Part shown: one piece after another, positions 41,212 through 49,901 of the stretch
How positions within the stretch are numbered: position 1 is the first letter of the stretch
Layout of the letters: every line of letters starts with the position of its first letter
From: Cellulomonas hominis
Lineage (GTDB): Bacteria > Actinomycetota > Actinomycetes > Actinomycetales > Cellulomonadaceae
Length of the DNA: 64,000 nucleotides
Assembly (NCBI RefSeq): GCF_901521055.1
Contig: NZ_CABEGA010000062.1
Span: 33,217-97,216 of the forward strand
Reading direction: 5' to 3'
Notes under the pieces: generated by a model
The model's input: only the letters and a program-made list of their open reading frames with translations
Database searches by the model: none
What the model was told of the DNA's origin: nothing
Translations under genes and position numbers: made by a program

Positions 41212-42194
41212 CCGACGTACCGGCGTGCGCGCGACGTCCGCTGCGACGCCGCCAGCGCGGCGAACCGGGCCTCGACCCGCGGCGGCAGCGGCCGGCGCTC
41301 GCGCAGCACCCACGGCAGCCCCAGGACCGCGGCCAGCACCCCGGCCGCGGACACCCGGTCGCGCTGCACGGTCGTCAGCACGTCCCAGGTGCGGCGGAGC
41401 ATCGGGCGCAGGGGCCGCCGCAGCCACGTGAACCACAGCGTGTTCCGGACGCCGTCGCGCCGCCGGCGGTCGTGGTCGCGGGCCGTCGACGCGTGGTGGT
41501 GCACCGTGAGGTCCTCGAGGTAGCAGAGCTCCCAGCCGGCCGTCGCCAGGTCGGCGGCGAGCAGCTCCTCCTCCCCGCCGAGCCACAGCCGACGGTGGAA
41601 GCCGCCGGCCGCCAGGAACGCCTCGCGGCGGACCACGGACGCGCCGGCCAGGAACGACCCGAGCGCCGGGCCGGGCAGCCCGGGCGCGGCGGGCACCGGC
41701 GAGTCCCGGAGCTCCGCCACGATCGGGTCCTCCGTCCCGGCGGGCTCGACGACGATCCGGGCCGTCAGCACCGCGACCTCCGGGTGGGCGTCGAGCACGT
41801 CCGCCGCGCGCCGCAGGGAGCCGGGGTCCCACCACGTGTCGTCGTCGCAGAACGCCACGTAGGGCGTGCTCAGCCGCTCGACGCCGACGTTGCGCCCCAC
41901 GGCACCGAGGTTCGACCCCGCGACGACCAGCTCCGCCCACGGGTGCCGTTCGCGCACCGCGGCGGCCGTGCCGTCGGTCGAGCCGTTGTCGACCAGCACC
42001 ACGTGCGGGCGCTCCGGCAGGTCCCGCAGCCGGTCCAGCGCGCGCAGCGCCTCCTCGCGCCGGTTCCAGGTGATGACGACGACGCCCACGCGCGCGTCCG
42101 GCCCGCCGGCAGCCGCGGGCACGGCGCCGGGCGCGTCCGCCGGTCGCGGGTCGGCGACCGGTCCGCGCGCGGAGGCAGGGCGCGTCGTGCTCAC
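41208..42194 (-). CDS. Family 2 glycosyltransferase
   Basis: The 328-residue protein has a GT-A fold: VGVVVITWNRREEALRALDRL, VLVDNGSTDGT, VAFCDDDTWWDPGSL (DxD-type motif), and FHRRLWLGGEEELLAADLATAG with the acceptor acidic residues. No membrane segment is obvious, apart from a hydrophobic patch (VLAAVLGLPWVL) near the C-terminus. It probably adds a sugar to a surface glycan. It begins with GTG at 42194 and is coupled to the DUF4334 gene downstream. Confidence 0.9.
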   Translation of the reverse strand: MSTTRPASARGPVADPRPADAPGAVPAAAGGPDARVGVVVITWNRREEALRALDRLRDLPERPHVVLVDNGSTDGTAAAVRERHPWAELVVAGSNLGAVGRNVGVERLSTPYVAFCDDDTWWDPGSLRRAADVLDAHPEVAVLTARIVVEPAGTEDPIVAELRDSPVPAAPGLPGPALGSFLAGASVVRREAFLAAGGFHRRLWLGGEEELLAADLATAGWELCYLEDLTVHHHASTARDHDRRRRDGVRNTLWFTWLRRPLRPMLRRTWDVLTTVQRDRVSAAGVLAAVLGLPWVLRERRPLPPRVEARFAALAASQRTSRARRYVG

Positions 42195-42342
42195 CCTGCC
42201 GTTCTACCCGAGGGACCTCGCCGCCGCGCGCGGTCGGCCCCCCCTGCGACCGGCCCTGCCACGGTGGAGCCGCGCGCTCGCGCGGGACACCGGCGCCTCC
42301 AGGCACCGGGCAGGCCGCGGGCGGTCGGCAGGGGGTCGGTCG

Positions 42343-42837
42343 ATGGATGCCTGGAACTACGTGCTCATCCTCGCGCTGGTGGTCTACGCGATCATCCGCC
42401 AGACGCAGCGCCACGAGGTCGTGGGCCGCAGCCGCTTCAAGCTCGCCATCATCTACGCGGGCGTCGGCATCCTCATCGGCGGGTTCAACCTGCCCCGGAC
42501 GCCCTGGTCCATCACGTTCCTGGCCATCAGCCTGCTGCTCAGCGCCGTCGTCGGCATCGTCCGCGGCCGGCTCACCCGTGTGTGGCGGGACGAGGCCGAC
42601 GGGACGGTCTACGCGCAGGGCACGCCCGTGACCATCGGCCTGTTCGTCGGGCTGATCCTCGCGAAGTTCGCGCTGGGGACCCTCGCGTACCTGTGGGACA
42701 TCAGCGACGACGGCGGCGTCGGCGAGGTGCTCGTGATGATCGCGCTCATGGTCGGGCTGCAGGCCGAGATCGTGTGGCGGCGGGCCCGCCCGCTCGGCGC
42801 GCGGAGCCGCGGAGGTGTCCGTACCGTGACGGGATGA
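42343..42837 (+). CDS. Integral membrane protein, CcdC/DUF1453-like
   Basis: The 164-residue protein has about four membrane segments: NYVLILALVVYAIIRQTQRHE, LAIIYAGVGILIGG, ITFLAISLLLSAVVGIVRGRL and FVGLILAKFALGTLAYL. RGRLTRVWRDEADGTVYAQGTP is the usual charged loop of DUF1453/CcdC-like proteins. It is coupled to the YidD-like gene by an ATGA overlap. Function is unknown. Confidence 0.75.
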   Translation: MDAWNYVLILALVVYAIIRQTQRHEVVGRSRFKLAIIYAGVGILIGGFNLPRTPWSITFLAISLLLSAVVGIVRGRLTRVWRDEADGTVYAQGTPVTIGLFVGLILAKFALGTLAYLWDISDDGGVGEVLVMIALMVGLQAEIVWRRARPLGARSRGGVRTVTG

Positions 42838-43112
42838 GTGCCGCCGCCACCGCCGTCGACCGTCTGATCCGCGGGTACCAGCGCCGCATCTCGCCGCACA
42901 AGGGCTTCAGCTGCGCGTACCGCGTCGCGCACGGCGGGACGTCGTGCTCCGAGGCGGTGCGGCAGGCGGTCGTGCGCCGCGGCGTGCTGCGCGGCGTCCG
43001 GCCGAGCGTCGTCCAGCTCCTGGCCTGCTACCAGGCGGCCGGGATGCTCGCGCAGAGCGACGTGCGGGGCGTGTGCTGCTGCGGGCCGATCCCGATCCCG
43101 TTCCGCTTCTAG
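42834..43112 (+). CDS. yidD: YidD-like membrane protein insertion factor
   Basis: The 92-residue protein has IRGYQRRISPHKGFSCAYRV, then GGTSCSEAVRQAVVRRGVLRG, which matches the YidD pattern (YQ-x-xISP, then C, then CSEYA...GxxxG). It is Cys-rich at its end (GVCCCGPIPIPF). YidD assists YidC-dependent insertion of membrane proteins. It is not next to rpmH-rnpA-yidC here, so this is a detached or secondary copy, more divergent than the classical gene. Confidence 0.75.
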   Translation: MSAAATAVDRLIRGYQRRISPHKGFSCAYRVAHGGTSCSEAVRQAVVRRGVLRGVRPSVVQLLACYQAAGMLAQSDVRGVCCCGPIPIPFRF

Positions 43113-44287
43113 GACCGCGCCGCGGCGGGGTCCTCGAAGCGGAAGGGGCGGAAGAACTCCCGCAGCTCGGCCGCGTACACCTCGGGCTCCTCGAAGGGCG
43201 CGAAGTGGCCGCCGCTCGGGGGCTCGGACACGTGCACGGTGTTCGCCGTGCGCTCCAGCCACGCGCGCGGCGGCCGGACGACGTCGCCGCCGAAGATCGC
43301 GAACCCCGACGGCACCTCGACCCGCCGTGCGAGCTGCTCCGCGGGGATGGCGGCGTTCGCGCGGTAGGCGCGCATCGACGAGCCGATGGTGCCGGTCAGC
43401 CACGTGGTCGTGAGCAGCGTGAGGATCTCGTCGCGGGTGAACCGGCGCTCGACGTCCCCGTCGCAGTCGCTCCACGCCTGCAGCTTCTCGACCACCCACG
43501 CGGCGAGCCCGGCCGGGGAGTCCGTGAGCCCGACGGCCGCCGTCTGCGGCTTCGTGCGGTGCATCGCGGCGTACGCACCCTCGGTGGCGCCCCACGCCGC
43601 GGCCCCCCGCAGCCAGTCGCGCTCCTGCGGCGTCAGGTCCGCGGGGTCGCCCTGGTAGACGGGCAGGCCGGCGTCGGTCCGGTGCACGGCCACGACCCGG
43701 TCGGCGTGGTCGAGAGCGAGGTACCGGCTCACGTGGCTGCCCATGTCGCCGCCCGCGGCGCCGAACCGCTCGTACCCGAGCGTCCGCATGAGCTCCGCCC
43801 ACAGGCCGGCGACGGCGATCGCGTCCAGGGGGGCGCCCGGGGGGCGGTCCGAGTAGCCGAAGCCCGGCATGTCCGGGACGACGACGTCGAAGGCGTCGGC
43901 CGGGTCCGCGCCGTGAGCGCCCGGGTCCGTCAGCAGCGGGACGACCTTGCTGTACCGCCACGAGGAGTCCGGCCAGCCGTGGCAGAGGACGAGCGGCAGC
44001 ACCGGCCCCGTCGGCCGCACCGCGCGGACGTGCACGGCGTGGACGCCGAGTCCGCCGACCTCCACGCGCACCCGCGGCACCCGCGCCAGCTCCGCCTCCT
44101 GCGCCGGCCAGTCGAAGCCGTCCGCCCAGTACGCGACGAGGTCGCGGAGGTAGTCGACGTCGGTGCCCATCGACCAGCCGGCGTCCGCCGGGACGTCCGG
44201 CCAGCGGGTGGCGCGGAGGCGGCGGCGCAGGTCCTCCAGCGCGGCGGGGTCGGTCCGGGGCGTGAAAGGGTGCGCGACCTGCGGCAT
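43109..44287 (-). CDS. Epoxide hydrolase (EHN-domain alpha/beta hydrolase)
   Basis: The 392-residue protein begins with the epoxide hydrolase N-terminal domain (DPAALEDLRRRLRATRWPDVP, YLRDLVAYWADGFDWPAQEAEL). The alpha/beta core has the oxyanion HGWPDS, the nucleophile Asp in GAAGGDMGSHVSRYLAL and the catalytic His in SGGHFAPFEEPE. It hydrates epoxides to diols. TACGCT ends seven bases before the ATG, suggesting a leaderless transcript. Its 3' end overlaps YidD by four bases. Confidence 0.93.
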   Translation of the reverse strand: MPQVAHPFTPRTDPAALEDLRRRLRATRWPDVPADAGWSMGTDVDYLRDLVAYWADGFDWPAQEAELARVPRVRVEVGGLGVHAVHVRAVRPTGPVLPLVLCHGWPDSSWRYSKVVPLLTDPGAHGADPADAFDVVVPDMPGFGYSDRPPGAPLDAIAVAGLWAELMRTLGYERFGAAGGDMGSHVSRYLALDHADRVVAVHRTDAGLPVYQGDPADLTPQERDWLRGAAAWGATEGAYAAMHRTKPQTAAVGLTDSPAGLAAWVVEKLQAWSDCDGDVERRFTRDEILTLLTTTWLTGTIGSSMRAYRANAAIPAEQLARRVEVPSGFAIFGGDVVRPPRAWLERTANTVHVSEPPSGGHFAPFEEPEVYAAELREFFRPFRFEDPAAARS

Positions 44288-44320
44288 GACTCCCAGCGTA
44301 CTCACGGCGCGCCGGCGCAG

Positions 44321-44357
44321 TCGATTGACATTCGATAGGTATGCGCCGACACTCGAT
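44321..44357. promoter_or_regulatory. TCGAT repeats before the DUF2975-XRE operon
   Basis: TCGAT occurs at 44321, 44332 and 44353, 11 and 21 bases apart, so on one DNA face. CGATTGACATTCGAT at the left is nearly self-complementary. The divergent epoxide hydrolase promoter is next to it. The small XRE protein of the operon is the obvious candidate binder. Confidence 0.4.
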
Positions 44358-44359
44358 GC

Positions 44360-44857
44360 ATGAACCTGACCCGCCCCGCCGTGGCGCTCCTGCGCGTGCT
44401 CCTCGTGCTGCTGTTCCTGGCCTGCGTGATCGGCCAGACCCTCTCCTGGCCCGGGCAGTTCGCGAGCCTCGCCGACGCGGACCCGCCCGTCTCGCACCTG
44501 CGCTGGCCGCTCACCGCCGTCGCCGTGCTGATCCTGGTCTGCGTCGAGATCGTCATCGTCTGCACCTGGAAGCTGCTGACGATGGTGAAGGCCGACCGGA
44601 TCTTCAGCCCCGACGCGTTCGCGTGGGTGGACGGGATCGTCTGGGCCATCGTCGGCGCCTGGCTGATCTTCCTCGCGGGGGCGCTCACCGTCGGCATCAC
44701 CATCTACGTCACGCCGGAGCTCCGCGACCCCGGCATCCCGGTCATGCTCGGGGGGATCCTGCTCGGCAGCGGCGTGCTCGTGCTGCTGATGATCGTGATG
44801 CGGGCGCTGCTGCGCCAGGCGGCCGCGCTGCGCACCGACATGGACGCGGTGATCTGA
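44360..44857 (+). CDS. DUF2975 membrane protein
   Basis: The 165-residue protein has four membrane segments: ALLRVLLVLLFLACVIGQTL, LTAVAVLILVCVEIVIVCTW, IVWAIVGAWLIFLAGALTVG and MLGGILLGSGVLVLLMIVMR. The loop LLTMVKADRIFSPDAFAWVD is the DUF2975 hallmark. The family nearly always sits directly before a small Cro/C1-type gene, as here. The regulator starts two bases beyond the stop. The function is unknown; a membrane sensor coupled to the regulator is possible. Confidence 0.88.
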   Translation: MNLTRPAVALLRVLLVLLFLACVIGQTLSWPGQFASLADADPPVSHLRWPLTAVAVLILVCVEIVIVCTWKLLTMVKADRIFSPDAFAWVDGIVWAIVGAWLIFLAGALTVGITIYVTPELRDPGIPVMLGGILLGSGVLVLLMIVMRALLRQAAALRTDMDAVI

Positions 44858-44858
44858 G

Positions 44859-45071
44859 ATGGCGATCGTCGTCCGCATCGACGTGGAGCTCGCGAAGCGC
44901 AAGATGAGCGTCGGGGAGTTCGCGGAGCGCGTCGGCCTGACGCCGGCCAACGTGGCGGTCCTGAAGAACGGCCGCGCGAAGGCCGTGCGGTTCAGCACCC
45001 TGGAGGCCATGTGCCGGGTGCTCGAGTGCCAGCCCGGCGACCTGCTGGAGTGGGTCGAGGACGAGGGCTGA
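44859..45071 (+). CDS. Small Cro/C1-type XRE regulator (YozG-like)
   Basis: The 70-residue protein is a single helix-turn-helix: IVVRIDVELAKRKMSVGEFA, ERVGLTPANVAVLKNGRAKAVRF and LEAMCRVLECQPGDLLEW. It matches the YozG/XRE partner of DUF2975 proteins. It lies one base after the membrane protein's stop, so the two are co-transcribed. It probably controls its own operon. Confidence 0.93.
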   Translation: MAIVVRIDVELAKRKMSVGEFAERVGLTPANVAVLKNGRAKAVRFSTLEAMCRVLECQPGDLLEWVEDEG

Positions 45072-45139
45072 CCCCCCGCACGCGACGCCCCGCGCGGCTC
45101 TGACGTGCAGCCTCGCGGCTTCCGGGCTTCACTGGGCCG

Positions 45140-45613
45140 ATGGCACGGATCCTCGGCGGCCTGCTCCTCGCCGCCCTGCTGCTCACCGGGTGCGCCGGCG
45201 GCTTCCCGGCCGACCCCGACGGCACGCTGGACCGCGTGACGGGCGGCGTCCTGCGGGTCGGCGTCTCGGAGAACCCGCCGTGGACGGTGGCCGGTCCCGA
45301 CACCGACCCGTCCGGGCTGGAGGTCGACCTGGTGCGCGAGTTCGCCGCCACCCGGGACGCCGAGGTGGAGTGGGTGCCGGGCAGCGAGGAGGTCCTGCTC
45401 GGCCGGCTGGAGCGCGGCGAGCTGGACCTGGTGGTCGGCGGCCTCACGAAGGCGTCGCCGTGGTCCGACCAGGCGGCGCTGACGTACCCGTACGCGACGG
45501 TGCTGGACCCCGAGGGCGCGCCCGAGCCGCACGTGATGGCCGCTCCCCTGGGCGAGAACGGGTTCCTCGTCGCCCTGGAGACGTTCCTGCTCGAGCAGGA
45601 GGTGCGGCCGTGA
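45140..45613 (+). CDS. Half-length family-3 solute-binding lipoprotein
   Basis: The 157-residue protein has a signal peptide ending in a lipobox (LLLAALLLTGCAGG). Part of a periplasmic-binding-protein lobe follows: VLRVGVSENPPWTVAGPDTD, GLEVDLVREFAATRDAEVEW, LLGRLERGELDLVVGGLTKA and DQAALTYPYATV. Normal family-3 proteins are ~250 residues and have a second lobe, absent here; the frame ends cleanly in GTGA with the next start. It may act as an extracytoplasmic sensor or metal binder for the coupled efflux protein. Confidence 0.82.
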   Translation: MARILGGLLLAALLLTGCAGGFPADPDGTLDRVTGGVLRVGVSENPPWTVAGPDTDPSGLEVDLVREFAATRDAEVEWVPGSEEVLLGRLERGELDLVVGGLTKASPWSDQAALTYPYATVLDPEGAPEPHVMAAPLGENGFLVALETFLLEQEVRP

Positions 45614-46614
45614 GCGCCCGGTTCGGGCACACCGAGCTGCCGCAGGAGCAGGCCCGTGCGCTGCGCCGGGCCGTCCGGCTCGCGTGGGGCACCATCGCGT
45701 TCCTCGCCGTCGGCGTCACGCTCGTCTACCTGGTCATGGGCAGCTCCCAGGCGATGAAGGCGGCGTGGGTCGAGGATCTGCTGTCGTTCATCCCGCCGAT
45801 CTCGTTCCTGGTCGCCGTGCGGTTCGCGCGGCGGGCCCCCACGCCCGAGCACCCGTACGGCTACCACCGGTCCGTGGGCGTCGGGCACCTCGTCGCCGCC
45901 GCCGCGCTGCTGACGATGGGCACGTTCCTGGTCGTCGACTCCGCGTCGGGGCTCCTCGCCGCCGAGCACCCGCCCGTCGGCGTCATGGTGCTGGCGGGGC
46001 ACCCCGTGTGGGCGGGCTGGCCGATGGTCGCCGCGATGGTCGTGACCGGCATCCCGCCGGTCCTCCTGGGCCGCGCGAAGCTGCCGCTCGCCCGCACGCT
46101 GCACGACCGCGTCCTGTACGCCGACGCCGACATGAACAAGGCCGACTGGATGACGGCCCTCGGGAGCATCGTCGGCATCCTCGGGATCGGCGTGGGGCTG
46201 TGGTGGGCGGACGCCGCGGCGGCCCTGTTCATCGCCGGGAGCATCCTGCGCGACGGCGTCACGAACCTCCGGGTCGCGTCGGCCGCGCTCATGGACGCGC
46301 GCGCGAGCACCGTCGAGGGCGACGAGCCGCACCCCCTGGTCGCCCGGATCGACGCGCACCTGCGCGGCGCGCCCTGGGTCGCCGAGGCGGGGTCGCGGGT
46401 GCGCGACGAGGGGCACGTCTTCCACGTCGAGGCGTTCGTCGTCCCCCGCGGCGGCCAGGCCCCCGGCCTCGCCGAGCTCGCCCGCCTGCGCGAGAGCACC
46501 ATCGCGCTGGACTGGAAGATCCAGGACCTCGTGGTCGCGCCCGTGGAGCGCCTCCCGGTGGAGATGCTGCCCGGGGCCCGCGACGCGTCGCCGTCCGCCA
46601 CCACGGCCGGCTGA
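45610..46614 (+). CDS. Cation diffusion facilitator-like transporter
   Basis: The 334-residue protein has six membrane segments. The metal-site residues are in the LYADADMNKADWMTALGSI segment, with the Asp-rich pattern of CDF helix 5. HPYGYHRSVGVGHLVAAAA fits helix 2-3, and the C-terminal cytoplasmic domain is HVFHVEAFVVPRGG. CDF proteins export Zn, Fe, Co or Mn in exchange for protons. The gene starts with GTG overlapping the solute-binding lipoprotein's stop. Confidence 0.88.
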   Translation: MSARFGHTELPQEQARALRRAVRLAWGTIAFLAVGVTLVYLVMGSSQAMKAAWVEDLLSFIPPISFLVAVRFARRAPTPEHPYGYHRSVGVGHLVAAAALLTMGTFLVVDSASGLLAAEHPPVGVMVLAGHPVWAGWPMVAAMVVTGIPPVLLGRAKLPLARTLHDRVLYADADMNKADWMTALGSIVGILGIGVGLWWADAAAALFIAGSILRDGVTNLRVASAALMDARASTVEGDEPHPLVARIDAHLRGAPWVAEAGSRVRDEGHVFHVEAFVVPRGGQAPGLAELARLRESTIALDWKIQDLVVAPVERLPVEMLPGARDASPSATTAG

Positions 46615-46662
46615 CCGGGACGTCCGGTCCCCGAACCGGGCACACGCCGGGCACCGCTCCCC

Positions 46663-46668
46663 TAGGTT
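46663..46668 (+). promoter_or_regulatory. -10 element for the membrane protein at 46676 (leaderless)
   Basis: TAGGTT ends seven bases before the ATG. The same CCTAGGTTG context precedes the PQQ-repeat gene on the minus strand at ~49821. Confidence 0.5.
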
Positions 46669-46675
46669 GGCGCTC

Positions 46676-47434
46676 ATGACCACCCCCTCCGGCCCGCGCG
46701 GACCGGCCCGCGTGCCGGGACCCGCGCCAGTCGAGCTGATCGACGTGCTGCCGGCGACGGTCCCGCCGTCGCCGCTGCCGGTCCTCCTCGTGCGCGTCGT
46801 GGTGGCCGCGCTGATCGTGCTGAACCTGGTCGGCACGTGGCAGTCGCCCGCACAGCGCACCGTCGACGAGCTGCTGGTCGCGCTGGACCGCGGGGACGTC
46901 CGCACGCTCACGGTCGAGTCCCACCCGGGCGGCGACATGGTGGGCCCGTTCCGGGTGCTGTGGACGGGGCCCGGCCGCCCGGGGACCGCGCTGCTCCAGG
47001 TCGAGACCGCCGCGTCGTCGGCGACCGACGGCACGGTCGCCGCCGGCGACCCGGGCACCGAGGAGGTCGTGCTCGACCAGCGGCAGGAGGTCCTGGACGC
47101 CGCGGACGCCTCCCCGGGCGACGTCCGTGTCAGGTTCGCCGAGAGCGTCGGCTGGACGTCCTGGCCGCACCCGTACGTGATGGCATCGGCGTTCCTCGCC
47201 GCCCTGATGCTGCTGATCACGCAGCCCGGGCCGCACCTGGCGACCCGCTGGGCGTGGTTCTGGCTCGGCGCCTTCGCGTGGCCGTTCTGGCTCGCGTTCG
47301 TGCTGCTGGAGCCGACGCCGGTGTGGAGCCGCCGTCCGGTCACGCTCCCCGTCCGACGGCTGACCGGCGGCTGGGCGTGGCTCGGTGGCGTCCTGCTCGG
47401 GAACGCGGTCGTGGCCGCGGTGACCGGTGCGTGA
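46676..47434 (+). CDS. Membrane protein of unknown function
   Basis: The 252-residue protein has an N-terminal membrane segment (VLLVRVVVAALIVLNLVG) and an extracytoplasmic or cytoplasmic segment of ~110 residues (TVDELLVALDRGDVRTLTVE). Three further hydrophobic segments follow (VMASAFLAALMLLI, WAWFWLGAFAWPFWLAFVLL and LGGVLLGNAVVAAV). I do not recognise the family. It overlaps the APH-like kinase gene by eight bases, so the two are probably co-expressed. Confidence 0.75.
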   Translation: MTTPSGPRGPARVPGPAPVELIDVLPATVPPSPLPVLLVRVVVAALIVLNLVGTWQSPAQRTVDELLVALDRGDVRTLTVESHPGGDMVGPFRVLWTGPGRPGTALLQVETAASSATDGTVAAGDPGTEEVVLDQRQEVLDAADASPGDVRVRFAESVGWTSWPHPYVMASAFLAALMLLITQPGPHLATRWAWFWLGAFAWPFWLAFVLLEPTPVWSRRPVTLPVRRLTGGWAWLGGVLLGNAVVAAVTGA

Positions 47435-48266
47435 CGACCCGCTCTCGCTCCTCGCGGACCTGCTCGGCGCGGGCGCCCGCGTCGAGGCGGACGTCTCCGG
47501 CGACGGCGGCGCGCGCACCTGGCACGTCGTGCGGCCGCGCGACGGCGACCTGGTCGTCAAGACGGCCCCCGTCGGTGCGCCCGGGCTCGACCTCGCGCGG
47601 TCGTCCGCCGCGCTGCAGGCGGCGCGGGCGGCCGGGGTCCCGGTGCCGGCGCTGCTCGCGGCCGGCGCACGGGACGGGTGGCAGTACCAGGTGTGCGAGC
47701 GGGTCGGCGGGCGACGGTGGAGCGACGTCGCGCCGACCCTCGGCCCGCCCGGGCGCGCCCGCGTGCTCACCGCCCTGACCGACGTCCTGGCACGGCTGCG
47801 CACCGTCCGGTACCCGGCCTTCGGGAACCTCGGCCCGCAGGACGCACCGGCGTCGACCGAGCTCGACGCCCTGCGGGCCCGCAGCCTCGCGAGGACGGCA
47901 CCGGGACCCCGGCGCACCGCCGTCGAGCGCCTGCTGGACCGGCACGGCCACCTGTTCGACGGCGCCGCTCCCGCGGTGCTCGTGCACGGCGACCTGCACC
48001 ACGCGAACGTCCTCGTGCGCCCGGCTGCCGCCGGGTGGGAGCTCGCCGCCATGCTGGACTGGGACAGCGCCTGGGCCGGGCCCGCCGACGCCGACACCGC
48101 CCGGGCGGCGCTGTGGGACGACATGCCCGGCACCCCGGTCGCCCCGGGCCCCCGGGCCGCGGTCCAGCAGCTGCTCTGGTGCCTGGAGTACCCCGCGGAG
48201 ACGGAGCGGCACCGGTCGGACACCGCGCGGCTCGCGGCGCTGCTGGGCGTGCCGGCGCCCGCCTGA
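47427..48266 (+). CDS. APH-family phosphotransferase
   Basis: The 279-residue protein has kinase-like features: DGDLVVKTAPVGAPGLDLAR, the catalytic loop VLVHGDLHHANVLVRP and the metal loop MLDWDSAWAGPADADTA. It belongs with aminoglycoside phosphotransferase/choline-kinase-like enzymes, but no substrate can be assigned and drug resistance is not implied. It starts with GTG inside the previous gene's end. The N-terminal ATP region is short. Confidence 0.86.
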   Translation: MRDDPLSLLADLLGAGARVEADVSGDGGARTWHVVRPRDGDLVVKTAPVGAPGLDLARSSAALQAARAAGVPVPALLAAGARDGWQYQVCERVGGRRWSDVAPTLGPPGRARVLTALTDVLARLRTVRYPAFGNLGPQDAPASTELDALRARSLARTAPGPRRTAVERLLDRHGHLFDGAAPAVLVHGDLHHANVLVRPAAAGWELAAMLDWDSAWAGPADADTARAALWDDMPGTPVAPGPRAAVQQLLWCLEYPAETERHRSDTARLAALLGVPAPA

Positions 48267-48280
48267 GCCGCCGGCAGGGG

Positions 48281-49807
48281 CTAGTCGTCGGCCGCGTCGT
48301 CCAGCCGGACGACGGCCTCCCCGCCGCCGAACAGCTCGTGGTCCCACACGACCAGCTGCTGCCCGGCCTCCTCCGGCAGCGGCGTCGTCCACAGGTGGGC
48401 GCCGGAGCCGAGCGACCACGCCGACAGCACGGGCTGGTCGCCCTCGTACTGCACGAGGAGCAGCTGGCGTCCGTCCGTCATCGGGGACACCCACATCGAC
48501 GTGCCGTCGTCGTCGTCGATCGCGTCCACCCGGCCGCGCTCGGTCCGCCAGCGCACGCTCCCGTCGCGCGCGTCCAGTGCCCACACCGCGGTCGTGTCGG
48601 CGCCGTACAGCACGCCGTCCAGGAGGACCGCCGACCCCTCTGCCCAGTCCGGGACCTCGTGGGACCACACGGTCGCGCCGGTCGCCGGCTCCACCGCGCT
48701 GACGACGCCGACGCCCGTGCGGGTGTCGGACAGCAGGTCCAGCCCGGGCACGCTGCCGTCGTCGACCGTGAGCTGCAGCGGGTTCCCCAGCACCCGTGCC
48801 GTGCCCGTGCCGTCCGTGCCGCGCAGCCAGGTGTAGCCGTCCTCGCCCGTGGTGAGGATCCGGTCGCCCCGGCCGAGCCAGACGCTCCGGCCCGAGGCCT
48901 CCAGGGCGCCGTCCGACAGGCGCAGAGCGGCCGCGCTCATCGACCGGTGGACGAAGACGTGGCCCGCCTGGACGCCCATGCCCGGTGCGAAGACGCCGGC
49001 CGGCTCCTGATCCAGCCCCGCGTCGTACGGCACCTCCGGCAGCGTCGCGACCCACTCGGCGTCGCCCGTCGCGAGGTCCTCGGCACGGACCTGGACGACG
49101 CCCTCGACCTCCTCCGCGACGACCAGGTACCGGCCGGAGGCGAAGGCCATCGACACGGGCGCCAGCTCCCGCTCCGCGAGGACCGCCCCGGTGGCGACGT
49201 CCAGGGTGAGCAACCGTGTGCGCGTGAGCGGGCCCGGGCCCAGGTACCCCGAGGCGTCGGTCTCCCCGGCGGACCGGTCCTGGACGACGCACAGGACCTC
49301 CTCGACCGGGGCGTCCCCCGCCGAGCACACCGGCGACTCCGGCAGGGCGGCGCCAGCGGCCGGACCCGTCTCCTCGAAGGCCGTCCGCCAGACCACGTCG
49401 CCCGACGCCGCGTCCACCGCCGTGACCCCCCGCGGCTCGCCGACGGTTGACTCGTCGGCCGCCACCCGCAGGTCCCCGGCCTCGACGCCGAACATCAGCC
49501 GCCACTGGCTCGACCCCCGGCCCACCGGTGTGGCGGTGAGGGCGGGCCCCACGTCGTGGCCGACGACCCCCTCTACCTCCCGCGCGGCGTCGACACGCTG
49601 CCGCTCCCGGGTGTCGAGCACCAGCTGGGTCGCCACCACACCGGCGACCGCGAGCACGGCGACCGGCCACCACCGCAGGAGGCGGGCCCGGCGCCGCCGG
49701 AGGGGGTCGTCCGGTCCGGACGGCAGGCCGGAGGTGCCCACGGGCAGGTCGTCCGGCGCCTCGTCCTCGAGGTCGACCTCCTGCATCGCGTCCCGCTGCG
49801 CCGCCAT
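48281..49807 (-). CDS. PQQ-like beta-propeller membrane protein
   Basis: The 508-residue protein has a cytoplasmic acidic N-terminus and one membrane segment (WWPVAVLAVAGVVATQLVL). A propeller of repeated PQQ-like blades follows: TAVDAASGDVVWRTAF, LTLDVATGAVLAEREL, RAEDLATGDAEWVATL, SAVEPATGATVWSHEV, WALDARDGSVRWRTE and SAWSLGSGAHLWTTPL. The propeller would lie outside the membrane. No quinone ligand residues are evident. The ATG at 49807 is favoured, because TAGGTT ends six bases before it. A sensor or scaffold role is likely. Confidence 0.85.
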   Translation of the reverse strand: MAAQRDAMQEVDLEDEAPDDLPVGTSGLPSGPDDPLRRRRARLLRWWPVAVLAVAGVVATQLVLDTRERQRVDAAREVEGVVGHDVGPALTATPVGRGSSQWRLMFGVEAGDLRVAADESTVGEPRGVTAVDAASGDVVWRTAFEETGPAAGAALPESPVCSAGDAPVEEVLCVVQDRSAGETDASGYLGPGPLTRTRLLTLDVATGAVLAERELAPVSMAFASGRYLVVAEEVEGVVQVRAEDLATGDAEWVATLPEVPYDAGLDQEPAGVFAPGMGVQAGHVFVHRSMSAAALRLSDGALEASGRSVWLGRGDRILTTGEDGYTWLRGTDGTGTARVLGNPLQLTVDDGSVPGLDLLSDTRTGVGVVSAVEPATGATVWSHEVPDWAEGSAVLLDGVLYGADTTAVWALDARDGSVRWRTERGRVDAIDDDDGTSMWVSPMTDGRQLLLVQYEGDQPVLSAWSLGSGAHLWTTPLPEEAGQQLVVWDHELFGGGEAVVRLDDAADD

Positions 49808-49813
49808 GGGCAC

Positions 49814-49819
49814 AACCTA
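49814..49819 (-). promoter_or_regulatory. -10 element for the PQQ-repeat protein (leaderless)
   Basis: TAGGTT on the minus strand ends six bases before the ATG at 49807. Confidence 0.5.
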
Positions 49820-49901
49820 GGGGGCACCGGCCTCCGCGCGGGCGGATTCGCGCCGTGGACCTGCGGTGGCGCCGGTCCGGTCCATGCGGTGCGATGGCCG
49901 C

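Noticed and set aside
47427..48266. An aminoglycoside-resistance call for the APH-family gene
   Set aside because: The kinase motif is generic for this fold and nothing in the sequence or context points to an antibiotic substrate.
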